Shown: positions 18,901-27,905, numbered from the stretch's first letter. The stretch is DNA of 64,000 nucleotides from Chitiniphilus eburneus (GCF_005048205.1 NZ_SUMF01000005.1:1-64000); one strand, 5' to 3'. A program made the numbers and translations. The notes: generated from the letters alone by a model not told the origin.

Positions 18901-19682
18901 GGTTGCTGCTGGGGGTGGCGGCGCAGGAACTGCGTGTGCTGTTCGCGCTGCTTGCCGAGCACTACAACGCGTGGCGCTGGCTGGGCTGGGCGCTGGTGCC
19001 GAGCGCCTACCTGGCGCTGATGGCCAGCGACCGTCGCCTGCCGTGGCCGGTGTCGGAGCACGCGCGCACCTATCGCGTCGATGCCGCCTTGCCGGTGGCG
19101 GCGCTGATGCTGCTCTGGTTCTGGCTGGCCAACCTGTTCAGCGACGGTGCGGCCGATCCCTTGCCCTACCTGCCGCTCCTCAACCCGCTGGAGCTGGGTG
19201 CGCTGATCGTGCTGGCCGCGCTGTACCGCTGGGCCGACCATGCCTTGCCGCAACGGGGCTGGCCGCGCGCCGCGCTGCGCCGGCCCTTGCTGGGGGTGGC
19301 CGGCGCCTCGCTGCTGTTACTGCTGACGCAGGCGGTATGTCGTGCCGCGCATCACTGGGGCGGCGTGCCGTTCGACGAGGGCGCGTTGCTGGGGTCGATG
19401 CAGGTGCAGGCGGGCTGGTCCATCGTCTGGACGCTGTGCGCGCTGGGCCTGATGGTGAGCGGCCACCGGCGCGCCAGCCGCGAACTGTGGATGATCGGTG
19501 CGGCGCTGATCGCGGTGGTGGTGATCAAACTGTTCTTCGTCGAACTGGGCAACCGTGGCGGGCTGGAACGCATCATCTCCTTCATCGGCGTCGGCGTGCT
19601 GCTGCTGGTCGTCGGCTACTTCTCGCCACTGCCGCCGCGCCGGGTCGACACCCCGACGGACACCGAGGGTCAACCATCGTGA
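15906..19682 (+). CDS. DUF2339 multi-spanning membrane protein
   Basis: A 1258-residue protein. Residues 1-40 form two membrane helices flanking a Gly-rich turn. A helical stretch and a Pro/Ala/Glu-rich linker (about 60-205, many PVEIEP-like runs) follow. The remainder is a very long membrane domain with roughly 25 or more hydrophobic segments. It matches the DUF2339 family, whose function is unknown. Sparse motifs include NTVLRIGVVLLFLGLAFL at the start of the membrane domain and GNRGGLERIISFIGVG near the end. It is translationally coupled to the DUF3999 gene, a pairing seen repeatedly in other proteobacteria, so the two probably form one envelope complex. Confidence 0.88.
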   Translation: MHWTLIVVGLALGALFGAGMGDAAMGAIIGLGIALAILLGRLQQTQQALRKELDAFAQRFDHGTGIMHQRVLTLERNASTSPTAEAAPVATPDTQPDTPPPVAEIVPEALATRSDEPPAIQTPAAALSNEALQAALEVPVATSPATPTEPVAPVEIEPLPVEPAMADIAPAPETEPASLPQPESRPEPVAVAPQPVPVPARVPQPPAPPALPTLFDRAFAAARDWLLGGNTVLRIGVVLLFLGLAFLLRYATEGMVMPPQAPYLGSAAAALALLGLGWWLRGRRAGYALVLQGTGIGVLYLTVFAGIKLYPALNGGEVLILPTAGFALLVLVSVFAATLAVLQDSLGLAAAAALGGFATPILASTGSGNHVALFSYFALLNAGIFAIAWFKAWRMLNLIGFVGTFGIGFAWGLRGYQPELFASTEPFLILFFLMYLTIGLLFARRKLREADDAPADDSRQALLRWSLRQGDYLDGIVLFGTPLIGFGLQYAVIRHLEFGAAFSALALGLIYMALARVLSGRRALLLAESCLALGVVFASLAIPLGLDARWTSAAWAVEGAGIYWLGLRQRRPLARMFALLLQIGAALAFLGDLRAGTATVLDGAPLGALMLGVALLFAWWHARRHDDALDGWERGLQPWLACFGLAFLYLIAPLCLRVEGTAIAWALAGLATLFAGLRLGARSFLGCAFGVQLLGGALFLLNMNGAGLGAGAGLAEGWRDLLTASLIGVALIGGMIYTARDESVRDDKALLAGLSVVLLAGLVLLNLAVLFVLPWRIASAVWGGSGLLIAWLCLSLRQRVGFVFGLALQLIGGVSFLLAGPTLFDVPVDETLKPLAHAGFWTPAVLALAAMIGAWRLHRAARQEQSALPGVGLAPLSGLLLYWGVAWWALTAYGEIIRFAPVGQQDHLLLAVAAFSVLAWQWLARREAWRTLALVCLMLPVLAIPALLMGWLSRGYLPLSAWGWLAWPALLAAHWVSLRRLETLLPGRLVRCGHLIGCWLLLGVAAQELRVLFALLAEHYNAWRWLGWALVPSAYLALMASDRRLPWPVSEHARTYRVDAALPVAALMLLWFWLANLFSDGAADPLPYLPLLNPLELGALIVLAALYRWADHALPQRGWPRAALRRPLLGVAGASLLLLLTQAVCRAAHHWGGVPFDEGALLGSMQVQAGWSIVWTLCALGLMVSGHRRASRELWMIGAALIAVVVIKLFFVELGNRGGLERIISFIGVGVLLLVVGYFSPLPPRRVDTPTDTEGQPS

Positions 19683-21082
19683 ACCGATCCATCCGCCTGT
19701 TCTGCCTGACCGCCGCATTGCTGGCCGGGCCCGCCCCGGCCGCCGACAACGCGGCGGATTACCCGACCCATACGCCTTTGACGCTGACCGGCCAGGGGCC
19801 GTGGTACCGGCTGGCCTTGCCGATGGACGCCCGGCTGGCCGCGCGCCACGCCGATCTGCGCGACCTGCGGGTGTTCGACGCTCAAGGCCAGACCGTGCCC
19901 TATGCCCTGCGTCAGGTCACCGCACCCGCCACCCGCAGCCAGCGGGAAATCAGCGCCAGGTTGTTCCCGCTGCGTGGCCCGGTGGGCGAGACCACCACCA
20001 CTGGCACGCTGCGTGTGCTGCGCAATAGCGAAGGCACCATCGTCGAAGTGCCGGCCGCCCCGGCGGGCAATGGCAAGCCGGTATTGCGTGGCTGGCTGCT
20101 CGACCTGGGCACCGGCAAGGACCGGCCGCGCCGCTTGACCCTGACCTGGAACGAGGCCGACGAGGGTTTCCAGCGCTTTGCCATCGACACCAGCGATGAC
20201 CTGACCGACTGGCGCCCGCTGGGTAGCGGGCATATCGCGCGCTTCAGCTTCAACGGCGAGCACATCGACCAGCCCGAGATCGAGCTGTCCGATGCACCGG
20301 CGCGTTACCTGCGGCTGCAATGGCTGTCGCCGGAACAGGCGCCCGAGCTGCGTGCCGCGCGGCTCGACGGCGTCCGCAGCCAGGGTGGCGGCGCCACCGT
20401 GAGCTGGTCCGGGCCGCTGTCCGGCCGGGTCGGCAAGAATGGCGAATACCTGTACCGCCTGCCGCTGGCGTTGCCGCTGACCGCGATGCGGGTATCGCTG
20501 GATCAGCCCAACACGGTGGCGCCGGTCACGGTGTCGGGCCGTCTGAACGACCATGCGCCCTGGCAGTGGCTGATGGCCACCGTGCTGACGCGGGTGTCCG
20601 TGGGCAAGGAGGAGGTGCGGCTGGAAGAGATCGTGCTGCCGGGGCAAAAGGTGAACGAACTCAAGCTGGCGCCCGACCAGCGCGGCGGCGGCCTGGGTGC
20701 CCAGCCCCCCACGGTGCGGGTGGCGCTGCCGGCCATGGAACTGGTGTTCCTGGCGCGCGGTACGCCGCCGTACCGGCTGGCGCTGGGCAAGGCCAATGCG
20801 CAGTCGGCGGCGCTGCCGCTGGCCACGCTGGTGCCCGGTTACGACGACGCCAAGCTGGCGACGATGGGCAGTGCCAAGGCCGGATTCGCCCCCACCGACA
20901 CCGCGCGGCAAGCCCCCAACGCCGCCACCACAGCCGGCGCTGACTGGCGTCGCTGGGCGCTATGGGCGTTGCTGCTGGCGGGAGTCGGTCTGCTGGCCGC
21001 GATGGCGGCCAGCCTGATCAGGAAGCCCGGGCGGGAAGGTGGTAAGGCTGAGGAAGAGGAAAGGGAGAAGGAGGAAGGGTAA
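19679..21082 (+). CDS. DUF3999 exported, membrane-anchored protein
   Basis: A 467-residue protein. A signal peptide (about residues 1-22) and a beta-rich periplasmic region precede a C-terminal membrane helix (about 427-449) with an acidic/basic tail rich in Glu and Lys. The family (DUF3999) typically accompanies DUF2339 and lacks a known function. Motifs seen include RDLRVFDAQGQTVPYALR and LRLQWLSP. The start is a GTG that overlaps the DUF2339 stop by four bases (GTGA), so the two proteins should be made in a fixed ratio. Confidence 0.85.
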   Translation: MNRSIRLFCLTAALLAGPAPAADNAADYPTHTPLTLTGQGPWYRLALPMDARLAARHADLRDLRVFDAQGQTVPYALRQVTAPATRSQREISARLFPLRGPVGETTTTGTLRVLRNSEGTIVEVPAAPAGNGKPVLRGWLLDLGTGKDRPRRLTLTWNEADEGFQRFAIDTSDDLTDWRPLGSGHIARFSFNGEHIDQPEIELSDAPARYLRLQWLSPEQAPELRAARLDGVRSQGGGATVSWSGPLSGRVGKNGEYLYRLPLALPLTAMRVSLDQPNTVAPVTVSGRLNDHAPWQWLMATVLTRVSVGKEEVRLEEIVLPGQKVNELKLAPDQRGGGLGAQPPTVRVALPAMELVFLARGTPPYRLALGKANAQSAALPLATLVPGYDDAKLATMGSAKAGFAPTDTARQAPNAATTAGADWRRWALWALLLAGVGLLAAMAASLIRKPGREGGKAEEEEREKEEG

Positions 21083-21152
21083 AACCAGCTTGAACCCCAC
21101 ATCCTGAAACACCGAGGGCAGTTTCAAGATTTGAATTTCAAGCTGCTCCGCC

Positions 21153-21422
21153 TAGGGCGTGTCGTCACCTGTTTCGCGGCAGCGCTGGGCCGAAAAAACA
21201 CCATCCACTGCGTTGCACTCCTTGCCAATAACCGGTTATTGGCTGCGTCGTACGCCTGGTGGCTGGCGCTTTTTCGGCCCAGCCCTGCGGGTTCGGTGCA
21301 TTTCGGGCGCCGTGCGGTGTCGCAGGCCGCTTGCGGTATTCATACCGCAGCGCGTCCAGTTCCTGGCGCGGCATCCCGAACTGCACCGAACGCTGTCGTG
21401 AAACAGGTGACGACACGCCCTA
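21153..21422. mobile_element. Nested palindromic MITE-like element, copy 1
   Basis: A 270-bp non-coding element bounded by perfect 23-bp terminal inverted repeats starting TAGGGCGTGTCGTCACCTG. Inside lie further nested inverted repeats. GCTGGGCCGAAAAA (21184-21197) pairs with its complement at 21270-21283, and GTTCGGTGCA pairs with TGCACCGAAC in the right half. An 18-bp perfect palindrome (21225-21242) sits in the middle of a 58-bp core (21205-21262). A second copy is at 46402-46661. The right terminal TAG is the stop codon of thiD. TA at both outer ends would fit a TA target, but this is inference. No transposase is encoded. Confidence 0.85.
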
Positions 21423-22217
21423 CCACCAGGCATGAAAGTGGTGAACCGGTCCGATGCCGTGGCCGATCTGTAGCTGGTCGGCGGCGCGTAGCGCGGCCAG
21501 CAGGTAGCCGCGCGCGGCGGCCACTGTGGTCGGCCAGTCGGCATGGCGCGGACGCAATGCGGCCAGTGCGGCGGACAAGGTGCAGCCGGTGCCGTGGGTA
21601 TTGCGTGTCGGTAAGCGCAGGCCGGCGAAGCGCGTTTCGCCCTGTGGCGTGATCAGCCAGTCCGGGCTTTCGTCGCCGCCCAGATGGCCGCCCTTCATCA
21701 GCACCGCCCGGGCGCCGGCGGCGAGCAGTGCGTGCCCCTGTTCGCGCATTGCCGTTTCGTCGGCGGCTACGTCGCAGCCCAGCAGCGCGGCGGCTTCGGG
21801 CAGGTTGGGCGTGATCAGCGAGGCCAGCGGCAGCAATGCGTCGCGGATCGCGGCCACGGCATCCGGCGCCAGCAGCGGATGTCCACCCTTGGCGATCATC
21901 ACCGTATCGAGCACCACGTGCTGCGGGCGATGCCGCGCCAGCCCGTCGGCCACGGCCAGCGCGATATCGGCGTTGGCCAGCATGCCCAGCTTCACGCTGT
22001 CCACGCGGATATCGGCGAACACGGCGTCGAGCTGCGCGGCGACGAACTCTGGCGGCACCGGGTGTACCGCCGTCACCCCCCGGGTGTTCTGCGCGGTGAG
22101 CGCGGTCAGCACGCTCATGCCATAGGCGCCCAGCGCGGAGAAGGTCTTGAGGTCGGCCTGGATGCCGGCGCCGCCGCCCGAATCGGAACCGGCAATGGTC
22201 AAGGCGTGGGGGATCAT
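21420..22217 (-). CDS. thiD: Hydroxymethylpyrimidine/phosphomethylpyrimidine kinase
   Basis: A 265-residue ribokinase-fold enzyme that phosphorylates HMP and HMP-P for thiamine synthesis. Visible are [38 protein letters not shown] and the anion-hole motif [13 protein letters not shown] with the catalytic Asp/Cys region. It is third in thiM-thiE-thiD, overlapping thiE by four bases. The stop codon TAG is supplied by the terminal inverted repeat of the palindromic element next to it. The protein still ends in a normal-looking VHHFHAWW, so little or nothing was lost. Confidence 0.94.
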   Translation of the reverse strand: MIPHALTIAGSDSGGGAGIQADLKTFSALGAYGMSVLTALTAQNTRGVTAVHPVPPEFVAAQLDAVFADIRVDSVKLGMLANADIALAVADGLARHRPQHVVLDTVMIAKGGHPLLAPDAVAAIRDALLPLASLITPNLPEAAALLGCDVAADETAMREQGHALLAAGARAVLMKGGHLGGDESPDWLITPQGETRFAGLRLPTRNTHGTGCTLSAALAALRPRHADWPTTVAAARGYLLAALRAADQLQIGHGIGPVHHFHAWW

Positions 22218-22855
22218 GCGCGGGCTCCGGCGATTTCCTGTTGCAGCGCGCGGGTGGCACTGACGATATCCGGCTGGCCGCAGATGGCCGAGACCACGGC
22301 GACGCCATCGGCGCCGGCCGCGATCACCGGCGCGGCGTTGCCGGCCTTGATGCCGCCGATGGCCACCACCGGCAGCGGGCGCGCGGCCATCAGGTCCGCG
22401 AACAGTTCCAGCCCGATCACCGGCGAGGCATCGGCCTTGGTGCCGGTGGGGTAGACCGGGCCGACGCCCAGGTAGTCGATCAGGCCCACCGGCGCGTCGG
22501 CCAGTTGTGCGGCGTTCGACGCCGACAGGCCGACGATCTTGCCGGGGCCCAGCAGGCGGCGCGTGGCGTCGGGCGGCAGATCGGCCTGGCCGATGTGCAC
22601 GCCGGCCGCATCGATCGCCAGCGCGATATCGATCTGGTCGTTGATCAGCAGCGGCACTCCCAGCGGGGCGAGCACCGCTTTCAGCACCGTGGCGGTTTCC
22701 AGCCACTGGCGCTTTTTCCAGTTTGGCGCGCGCAACTGCACCATGGTCACGCCATTGGCGGCGGCGAGGCGCGCGGTATCGATCATGCCTTGCGGGCCAC
22801 CGCACAGGTCGGGGTCGAGCACCAGGTACAGCGAGAGGTCGAAGGTAGGCTTCAT
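22214..22855 (-). CDS. thiE: Thiamine-phosphate synthase
   Basis: A 213-residue TIM-barrel enzyme joining HMP-PP and thiazole phosphate. Motifs: YLVLDPDLC at the N-terminus, [13 protein letters not shown] where most homologues have [48 protein letters not shown] and DGVAVVSAI. It overlaps thiM at its start and thiD at its end. The changed QLRAPNWKK motif departs from the usual QLR-[ED]-K and could alter diphosphate binding. Confidence 0.92.
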   Translation of the reverse strand: MKPTFDLSLYLVLDPDLCGGPQGMIDTARLAAANGVTMVQLRAPNWKKRQWLETATVLKAVLAPLGVPLLINDQIDIALAIDAAGVHIGQADLPPDATRRLLGPGKIVGLSASNAAQLADAPVGLIDYLGVGPVYPTGTKADASPVIGLELFADLMAARPLPVVAIGGIKAGNAAPVIAAGADGVAVVSAICGQPDIVSATRALQQEIAGARA

Positions 22856-23655
22856 GCGTCCAGCTCCCGCAGCATCCGGGGATTGAGCAGGTACAACGCA
22901 TCCAGCAGCGCGAAGCCGAACGAGCCGGGGCCGTCGCTGGCCGATTCGGCGCGCTCGCCGCAGATGCCCATCACCGCGCAGGCGGCCGCCACGGCGTCCA
23001 GGCGGTTGGGCGCGTGCGCGGTGAACGCGGCAACCAGCGCCGACAGCGCGCAGCCGGTGCCGACCACGCGGGTCAGCATCGGGTGCCCCCAGGGCGTGGC
23101 CCAGGTGGTTTCCCCATCGGTGATGAAGTCGGTTTCGCCAGTGACGGCGACGATGGCGCCCGTATCGCGCGCCAGTTGCTCGGCGGCGCTGACGGCGCTT
23201 TGCGAGCCGGCCGTGCTGTCCACGCCGCGCCCGGCGCCGCCAAAGCCGGCCAGCGCCAGGATCTCCGATGCGTTGCCACGGATCGCGGTCGGGCGCCGGG
23301 CGATCAGTTCGCGGCAGGCGTCGGTGCGGTAGTCGAGAACGCCGACCGCCACCGGGTCCAGCGTCCACGGCGTGCCCGCGGCGTTGGCGGCATCGACGGC
23401 AATACGCATTGCCGCCAGCCGTGCCGGATACAGCGTGCCGACGTTGATCAGCAGGCCGCCCGCCAGTGCGGCGAAGGCGCCGGCTTCTTCCTCGGCGACG
23501 ATCATCGCCGGCGCGGCGCCCGTGGCCAGCAGCACGTTGGCGCTGATGTCCTGGACGACTTCGTTGGTCAGCAGGTGCACCAGCGGTTGCTCGGCGCGCA
23601 GCCGCGCCAGTTCGTCGGCGACGATGTGCAGCGGCAGAGTGATGGGGGAGGGCAT
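22852..23655 (-). CDS. thiM: Hydroxyethylthiazole kinase
   Basis: A 267-residue ribokinase-fold salvage enzyme phosphorylating the thiazole moiety of thiamine. Visible are PLVHLLTNEVVQDISANVLL, WTLDPVAVG, RGNASEILAL, the ATP-site region VAVTGETDFI and the catalytic GTGCALSALVAAF. It is the first gene after the TPP riboswitch. The operon thiM-E-D would give salvage of thiazole plus HMP assembly; de novo thiC/thiG are not in this window. Confidence 0.94.
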   Translation of the reverse strand: MPSPITLPLHIVADELARLRAEQPLVHLLTNEVVQDISANVLLATGAAPAMIVAEEEAGAFAALAGGLLINVGTLYPARLAAMRIAVDAANAAGTPWTLDPVAVGVLDYRTDACRELIARRPTAIRGNASEILALAGFGGAGRGVDSTAGSQSAVSAAEQLARDTGAIVAVTGETDFITDGETTWATPWGHPMLTRVVGTGCALSALVAAFTAHAPNRLDAVAAACAVMGICGERAESASDGPGSFGFALLDALYLLNPRMLRELDA

Positions 23656-23692
23656 CTTGGCTCCTTTTCCGCGCAGGGAAAGGCCGCCTTGG

Positions 23693-23787
23693 GACTTCCC
23701 TACGCCGGCATGATCCGGATCAGGTGGATACGGGTGTTTCTCAGCCCGCGCACCGGTACGCAAACCAGGGCGGGCACCCCGAGTCAG
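23693..23787 (-). promoter_or_regulatory. TPP riboswitch (THI element) upstream of thiM
   Basis: Read on the minus strand the aptamer core is clear. It begins ACTCGGGGTGC, contains the invariant GCTGAGA motif followed by ACCCG, and ends with CCTGATCCGGATCATGCCGG then GCGTAGGGAAG. These are the two halves of the thiamine-diphosphate binding site. About 40 nt separate it from the thiM start; the AAGGAGCC site there could be sequestered in the bound state, giving control at translation. Confidence 0.96.
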
Positions 23788-23850
23788 GGGCCGATTGTCC
23801 GCTTGTGGCGAAGGCGCTACAAGGGCGCGCGATCAAACTTGGCGCGGATG

Positions 23851-23876
23851 AAAAAACACCGCCCCGAAGGGCGGTG
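23851..23876 (-). terminator. Rho-independent terminator of htpG
   Basis: Stem CACCGCCC/GGGCGGTG with tetraloop CGAA, then six T residues on the minus strand, just past the htpG stop. Confidence 0.85.
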
Positions 23877-23899
23877 CTCTGTTGCGACGGCGGATCGGG

Positions 23900-25783
23900 T
23901 CAGATCGCCAGGATCAGTCGGTTCAGCCGCTTGACGAAGCCGGCCGGGTCCTGCAACTGCGCGCCTTCGGCCAGCAGGGCCTGGTCGAACACCACCTGGG
24001 TCCAGTCGGCGAAATCGGCGTGGCCGACCTGGGCCTTCAGCTTTTGCACGATGGCGTGATCCGGGTTGATTTCCAGGATGGGCTGGGTACCTTGCACGTC
24101 CTGGCCGGCGGCCTTGAGTAGACGCTCCAGGTTGCCGCTCATGTCGAAGTTCTCGACCACCAGGCAGGCGGGGCTGTCGGTCAGGCGGGTGGTGACGCGC
24201 ACGTCCTTCACCTGGTCGCCCAGCGCGCCCTTGATCGCATCCACCACGTCCTTGAATTCGTTGGCGGCGGCTTCCTGGTGCTGCTTTTCCGCTTCGTCGG
24301 CGAACTGGCCGAGGTCGAGTTCGCCCTTGGCCACCGATTGCAGCTTCCTGCCATCGAATTCGGTCAGGCTGGAGGCCAGCCATTCGTCCACGCGGTCGGA
24401 CAGCAGCAGCACTTCCAGGCCCTTCTTGACGAAGACTTCCAGGTGCGGGCTGTTGCGCGCGGCGGCCGGGGTTTCGGCGGTGATGAAGTAAATCTTGTCC
24501 TGGCCTTCCTTCATCCGGCCGATGTAATCGGCCAGGCTGACATCCTGCGCGTCGCCGTCGTTGTGGGTGCTGGCAAAGCGCAGCAGGCCGGCGATGCGTT
24601 CCTTGTTGGCGATGTCCTCGCCCACGCCTTCCTTGAGCACGCGGCCGAATTCGCTCCAGAAGGTGGCGTAGTCGTCCTTGCGGTTTTCGGCCAGGTCTTC
24701 CAGCAGGCCCAGCACCTTTTTCACGCAGCCGGACTTGATGGTCTCGACGTCGCGGCTGGCTTGCAGGATTTCGCGGCTGACGTTCAGCGGCAGATCGTTG
24801 GAGTCGATCACGCCACGCACGAAGCGCAGGTATTGCGGCATCAGCTTTTCGTGGTCTTCCAGGATGAACACGCGCTTGACGTACAGCTTCACGCCGTGGC
24901 GGCGATCGCGGTCGTAGAGGTCGAACGGCGCGCGGCGCGGGACATACAGCAGTTCGGTGTATTCCTGGCGGCCTTCGATGCGGGCATGGCTCCAGGCCAG
25001 CGGCGTTTCGAAATCGTGTGCGACGTGCTTGTAGAACTCCTGGTACTGCTCGTCGGTGATGTCGGCCTTGTTGCGTGTCCACAGCGCGTTGGCCTGGTTG
25101 ACCGTCTCGCTGCCTTCGGCGGGGATTTCCTTGCCTTCGTCGTCGTATTCCGGACGCTTGGGCATCAGGATCGGCAGATTGATGTGGTCGGAATACTTGG
25201 TGATGACGCTGCGCAGGCGCCAGTCGTTGAGGAACTCGTCCTCGCCTTCCTTCAGGTGCAGCACGATCTCGGTACCGCGCCCGGCCTTTGCCACGTCCTC
25301 GACGGTGTACTCGCCGTCGCCCTGCGATTCCCAGCGCGTGCCTTGCGTTTCACCGGCGCGGCGGGTGGTGAGGGTGACCTTGTCGGCAACGATGAAGGCG
25401 GAGTAGAAGCCCACGCCGAACTGGCCGATCAGGTGGCTGTCCTTGGCGGCGTCGCCGGTGAGCTGGCTGAAGAATTCCTTGGTGCCGGAGCGTGCGATGG
25501 TGCCGATGTTGGCGATCACTTCATCGCGGCGCATGCCGATGCCGTTGTCGGCGATGGTGATGGTGCGCGCATCCTTGTCGAAGCTCAGGCGGATGGCCAG
25601 TTCGCCGTCGCCTTCATACAGCGCGCCGTTGTCCAGCGCTTCGAATCTGAGCTTGTCGCAGGCATCCGATGCGTTGGAGATCAGTTCGCGCAGGAAGATC
25701 TCCTTGTTGGAGTACAGCGCGTGGATCATCAGATGCAGCAGTTGCTTGACCTCGGTCTGAAAACCGAGCGTTTCCTTGCTCAT
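23900..25783 (-). CDS. htpG: Chaperone HtpG (bacterial Hsp90)
   Basis: A 627-residue homodimeric ATP-driven chaperone. The GHKL ATPase domain shows [20 protein letters not shown] (N-box), DNGIGM, SGTKEF and [11 protein letters not shown]. The middle domain has [29 protein letters not shown]-type sequence (about residues 285-315), then the [13 protein letters not shown] region and the C-terminal dimerisation part. The ATG at 25783 has AGGAGG ten bases ahead; the frame opens further upstream without family residues. A heat-shock promoter was not clearly recognised. Confidence 0.96.
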   Translation of the reverse strand: MSKETLGFQTEVKQLLHLMIHALYSNKEIFLRELISNASDACDKLRFEALDNGALYEGDGELAIRLSFDKDARTITIADNGIGMRRDEVIANIGTIARSGTKEFFSQLTGDAAKDSHLIGQFGVGFYSAFIVADKVTLTTRRAGETQGTRWESQGDGEYTVEDVAKAGRGTEIVLHLKEGEDEFLNDWRLRSVITKYSDHINLPILMPKRPEYDDEGKEIPAEGSETVNQANALWTRNKADITDEQYQEFYKHVAHDFETPLAWSHARIEGRQEYTELLYVPRRAPFDLYDRDRRHGVKLYVKRVFILEDHEKLMPQYLRFVRGVIDSNDLPLNVSREILQASRDVETIKSGCVKKVLGLLEDLAENRKDDYATFWSEFGRVLKEGVGEDIANKERIAGLLRFASTHNDGDAQDVSLADYIGRMKEGQDKIYFITAETPAAARNSPHLEVFVKKGLEVLLLSDRVDEWLASSLTEFDGRKLQSVAKGELDLGQFADEAEKQHQEAAANEFKDVVDAIKGALGDQVKDVRVTTRLTDSPACLVVENFDMSGNLERLLKAAGQDVQGTQPILEINPDHAIVQKLKAQVGHADFADWTQVVFDQALLAEGAQLQDPAGFVKRLNRLILAI

Positions 25784-26230
25784 GGCGTAACAACCTCCTG
25801 AAACAGAAAAACCGGCGCGGGGCCGAACCTGGGGAGCGGCTGACAAATGTTCCTGGAAGCGTCGTGCGCGGGTCGGGCTTGCCGTGCCGCGCGCTGTTGC
25901 CAGCCGGATCGGGTCGGCCGCTCTTATTCGTCAGGAGGCGAATAGTGGGGACGACAACAGGGTTTTCAAGACATGCGGCGATGCCGCCGTTCGGCGGGAA
26001 GCAACGGTAAATGGCGGATGCAGCCCCTTACACGAACGTGCAACGATGCGGGCTGCGGCGGTGCCGCTGGAGAAAATCCTAATTTAATGAATCACTTGAA
26101 GGTTGACGCGAATGGGGCGCGGCACTAAACAACCGCCTGAACGCCAGCGTATGACCGACGGTTGTCGGCGGTCATGGTTTGGCGTCGGCGCGCAGTCGCG
26201 CGCCTACAAAAATCAGGATGGAGACGAGTA
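25784..26230. other. Divergent promoter region between htpG and chitinase
   Basis: A gap of 447 bp without a convincing gene. It holds an inverted repeat TATTCG/CGAATA near 25925-25945 and an AT-rich stretch around 26075-26095. A weak promoter-like pair TTGACG (26103-26108), 17 bp, TAAACA (26126-26131) and the hairpin at 26141-26185 face the chitinase. The htpG side carries only its ribosome-binding site clearly. Confidence 0.4.
26141..26185 (+). promoter_or_regulatory. Hairpin ahead of the chitinase gene
   Basis: ACGCCA pairs with TGGCGT and, after a symmetric 4-nt internal loop, ATGACCG pairs with CGGTCAT around an 11-nt loop. It lies 46 bp ahead of the chitinase ATG, placing it in the likely leader or as an operator. 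It could be a regulator site or an mRNA stem. Confidence 0.45.
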
Positions 26231-27859
26231 ATGAAACAGCAAGCGACGTTCCGCCGGCGCGCCGGCGGCTTGGTCACCGCTTTGTCCATGGTATTTGCCC
26301 TGGGCGGCGCGGTGGTATCGGCCAGCGCCTACGCGGCGCCCACCTGGCAGGAAGGCAGCACCTACAGCGCCGGCACGGTGGTGAGCTACAACGGCCACGA
26401 CTACAAGGCACTGGTCACCCACACCGCATTTGTCGGCGCCAACTGGAATCCGGCCTCCACGCCCACGCTGTGGCAGGACCTGGGCGTAACCAGCGGCACC
26501 ACGCCGACCCCGACGCCGGTCCCCACGCCGACGCCGACCACCCCGACGCCCACACCGGTCGTCACCCCCACGCCTTCGGTGACCCCGACCCCCGCGAACA
26601 CCGCCTGCTATCAGGCCTGGGCTTCCGGCTCGGTCTACAACGGCGGCGCCCGCGTGACCTACAACGGCGTGAACTACGAAGCCAAGTGGTGGACACAGGG
26701 CGACAACCCGGCGCAATCGGGCGAGTGGGGCGTGTGGAAGAACCTGGGCAACTGCGGCAGCACCACGCCGACCCCGGTGGTCACCCCGACCCCGACACCG
26801 GTGGTGACGCCCACGCCGACCCCCGTCGTGACCCCCACGCCGACCCCGGTCGTGACGCCGACTCCGACGCCGGTCGTTCCCACGCCGACCCCGATCGCAC
26901 CGCCGCCGACCAAGCATGCGCTGGTGGGTTACTGGCACAACTTCACCAACCCGTCGGGCGTGACGTTCCCGATCAGCCAGGTCAGCGATGACTGGGACGT
27001 GATCGTGCTGGCCTTCGGCGACAATGCCGGCGGTGGCAACGTGGCGTTCAACCTGGACCCGAACGCCGGCAGCGAGGCGCAGTTCATCGCCGATATCGCC
27101 GCCAAGCGCGCCAAGGGCAAGAAGGTGGTGTTGTCGCTGGGTGGCCAGGATGGTTCGGTGACGCTGAACAACGCGTCCGACGTGACCAACTTCGTCAACA
27201 GCCTGTACGGCATCATCACCAAGTACGGCCTGGACGGCATCGACCTGGATCTGGAAAGCGGCAGCGGCGTTTCGCTGGGCGCGCCCATCATCAACAACCT
27301 GGTCACTGCGGTGAAGCAGTTGAAGGCCAGGGTCGGCTCCAACTTCTACCTGTCGATGGCGCCGGAACACCCGTACGTGCAGGGCGGCTATATCTCCTAC
27401 GGCAGCATCTGGGGCGCCTACCTGCCGATCATTGATGGCCTGCGTGACGACCTGAATGTGATCCACGTGCAGTACTACAACAACGGCGGCTTCACCTATA
27501 CCGATGGCCGCACGCTGAACGAAGGCACGGTGGATGCGCTGGTCGGCGGCAGCCTGATGTTGATCGAAGGCTTCAAGACCAACTACGGCACGGGCTGGGA
27601 GTTCAAGGGCCTGCGTCCGGATCAGGTGGCGTTCGGCGTGCCGTCGGGCAACCAGTCGGCCGGTCGCGGTTTCGTCACCACTGCCACGGTGAACAACGCG
27701 CTCAACTGCCTGACCCGCCTGGCGAACTGCGATACGGTCAAGCCGAAGCAGGCTTATCCCACCTATCGCGGTGTGATGACCTGGTCGATCAATTGGGACA
27801 AGCACGACGGCTACAACTTCTCGAAGCCGGTGGCTGCGCACCTGAAGACCCTGCCGTAA
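26231..27859 (+). CDS. Secreted GH18 chitinase with two CBM5/12 modules
   Basis: A 542-residue extracellular enzyme hydrolysing beta-1,4 bonds in chitin. A signal peptide (about residues 1-37, ending SASAYA) comes first. Next is a chitin-binding CBM5/12 module (about 38-86: TWQEGSTYSAGTVVSYNGHDY...W), a Pro/Thr linker, a second CBM5/12 (about 125-175, opening CYQAWASGSVYNGG), and a longer linker of repeated TPTPVV. The GH18 barrel (about 230-542) carries the catalytic signature DGIDLDLE with the acid Glu, and SLGG before it. The linker repeats are DNA-level tandem repeats as well. GGAGACGAG precedes the ATG. The two binding modules N-terminal to the barrel suggest action on crystalline chitin. 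Confidence 0.95.
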   Translation: MKQQATFRRRAGGLVTALSMVFALGGAVVSASAYAAPTWQEGSTYSAGTVVSYNGHDYKALVTHTAFVGANWNPASTPTLWQDLGVTSGTTPTPTPVPTPTPTTPTPTPVVTPTPSVTPTPANTACYQAWASGSVYNGGARVTYNGVNYEAKWWTQGDNPAQSGEWGVWKNLGNCGSTTPTPVVTPTPTPVVTPTPTPVVTPTPTPVVTPTPTPVVPTPTPIAPPPTKHALVGYWHNFTNPSGVTFPISQVSDDWDVIVLAFGDNAGGGNVAFNLDPNAGSEAQFIADIAAKRAKGKKVVLSLGGQDGSVTLNNASDVTNFVNSLYGIITKYGLDGIDLDLESGSGVSLGAPIINNLVTAVKQLKARVGSNFYLSMAPEHPYVQGGYISYGSIWGAYLPIIDGLRDDLNVIHVQYYNNGGFTYTDGRTLNEGTVDALVGGSLMLIEGFKTNYGTGWEFKGLRPDQVAFGVPSGNQSAGRGFVTTATVNNALNCLTRLANCDTVKPKQAYPTYRGVMTWSINWDKHDGYNFSKPVAAHLKTLP

Positions 27860-27875
27860 GCAGCACGGCAAAAGC

Positions 27876-27905
27876 AAAAAACGGCGCCGTGAGGCGCCGT
27901 TTTTT
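27876..27905. terminator. Bidirectional terminator, chitinase and porin 1
   Basis: The stem AAAAAACGGCGCC / GGCGCCGTTTTTT around GTGA has T runs on both strands, between convergent genes. Confidence 0.9.

Noticed and set aside
21153-21422. Short frames inside the palindromic elements as a transposase remnant
   Set aside because: Frames exist on both strands because of the symmetry, but none resembles a transposase and the two copies do not preserve a common frame through the inverted core.
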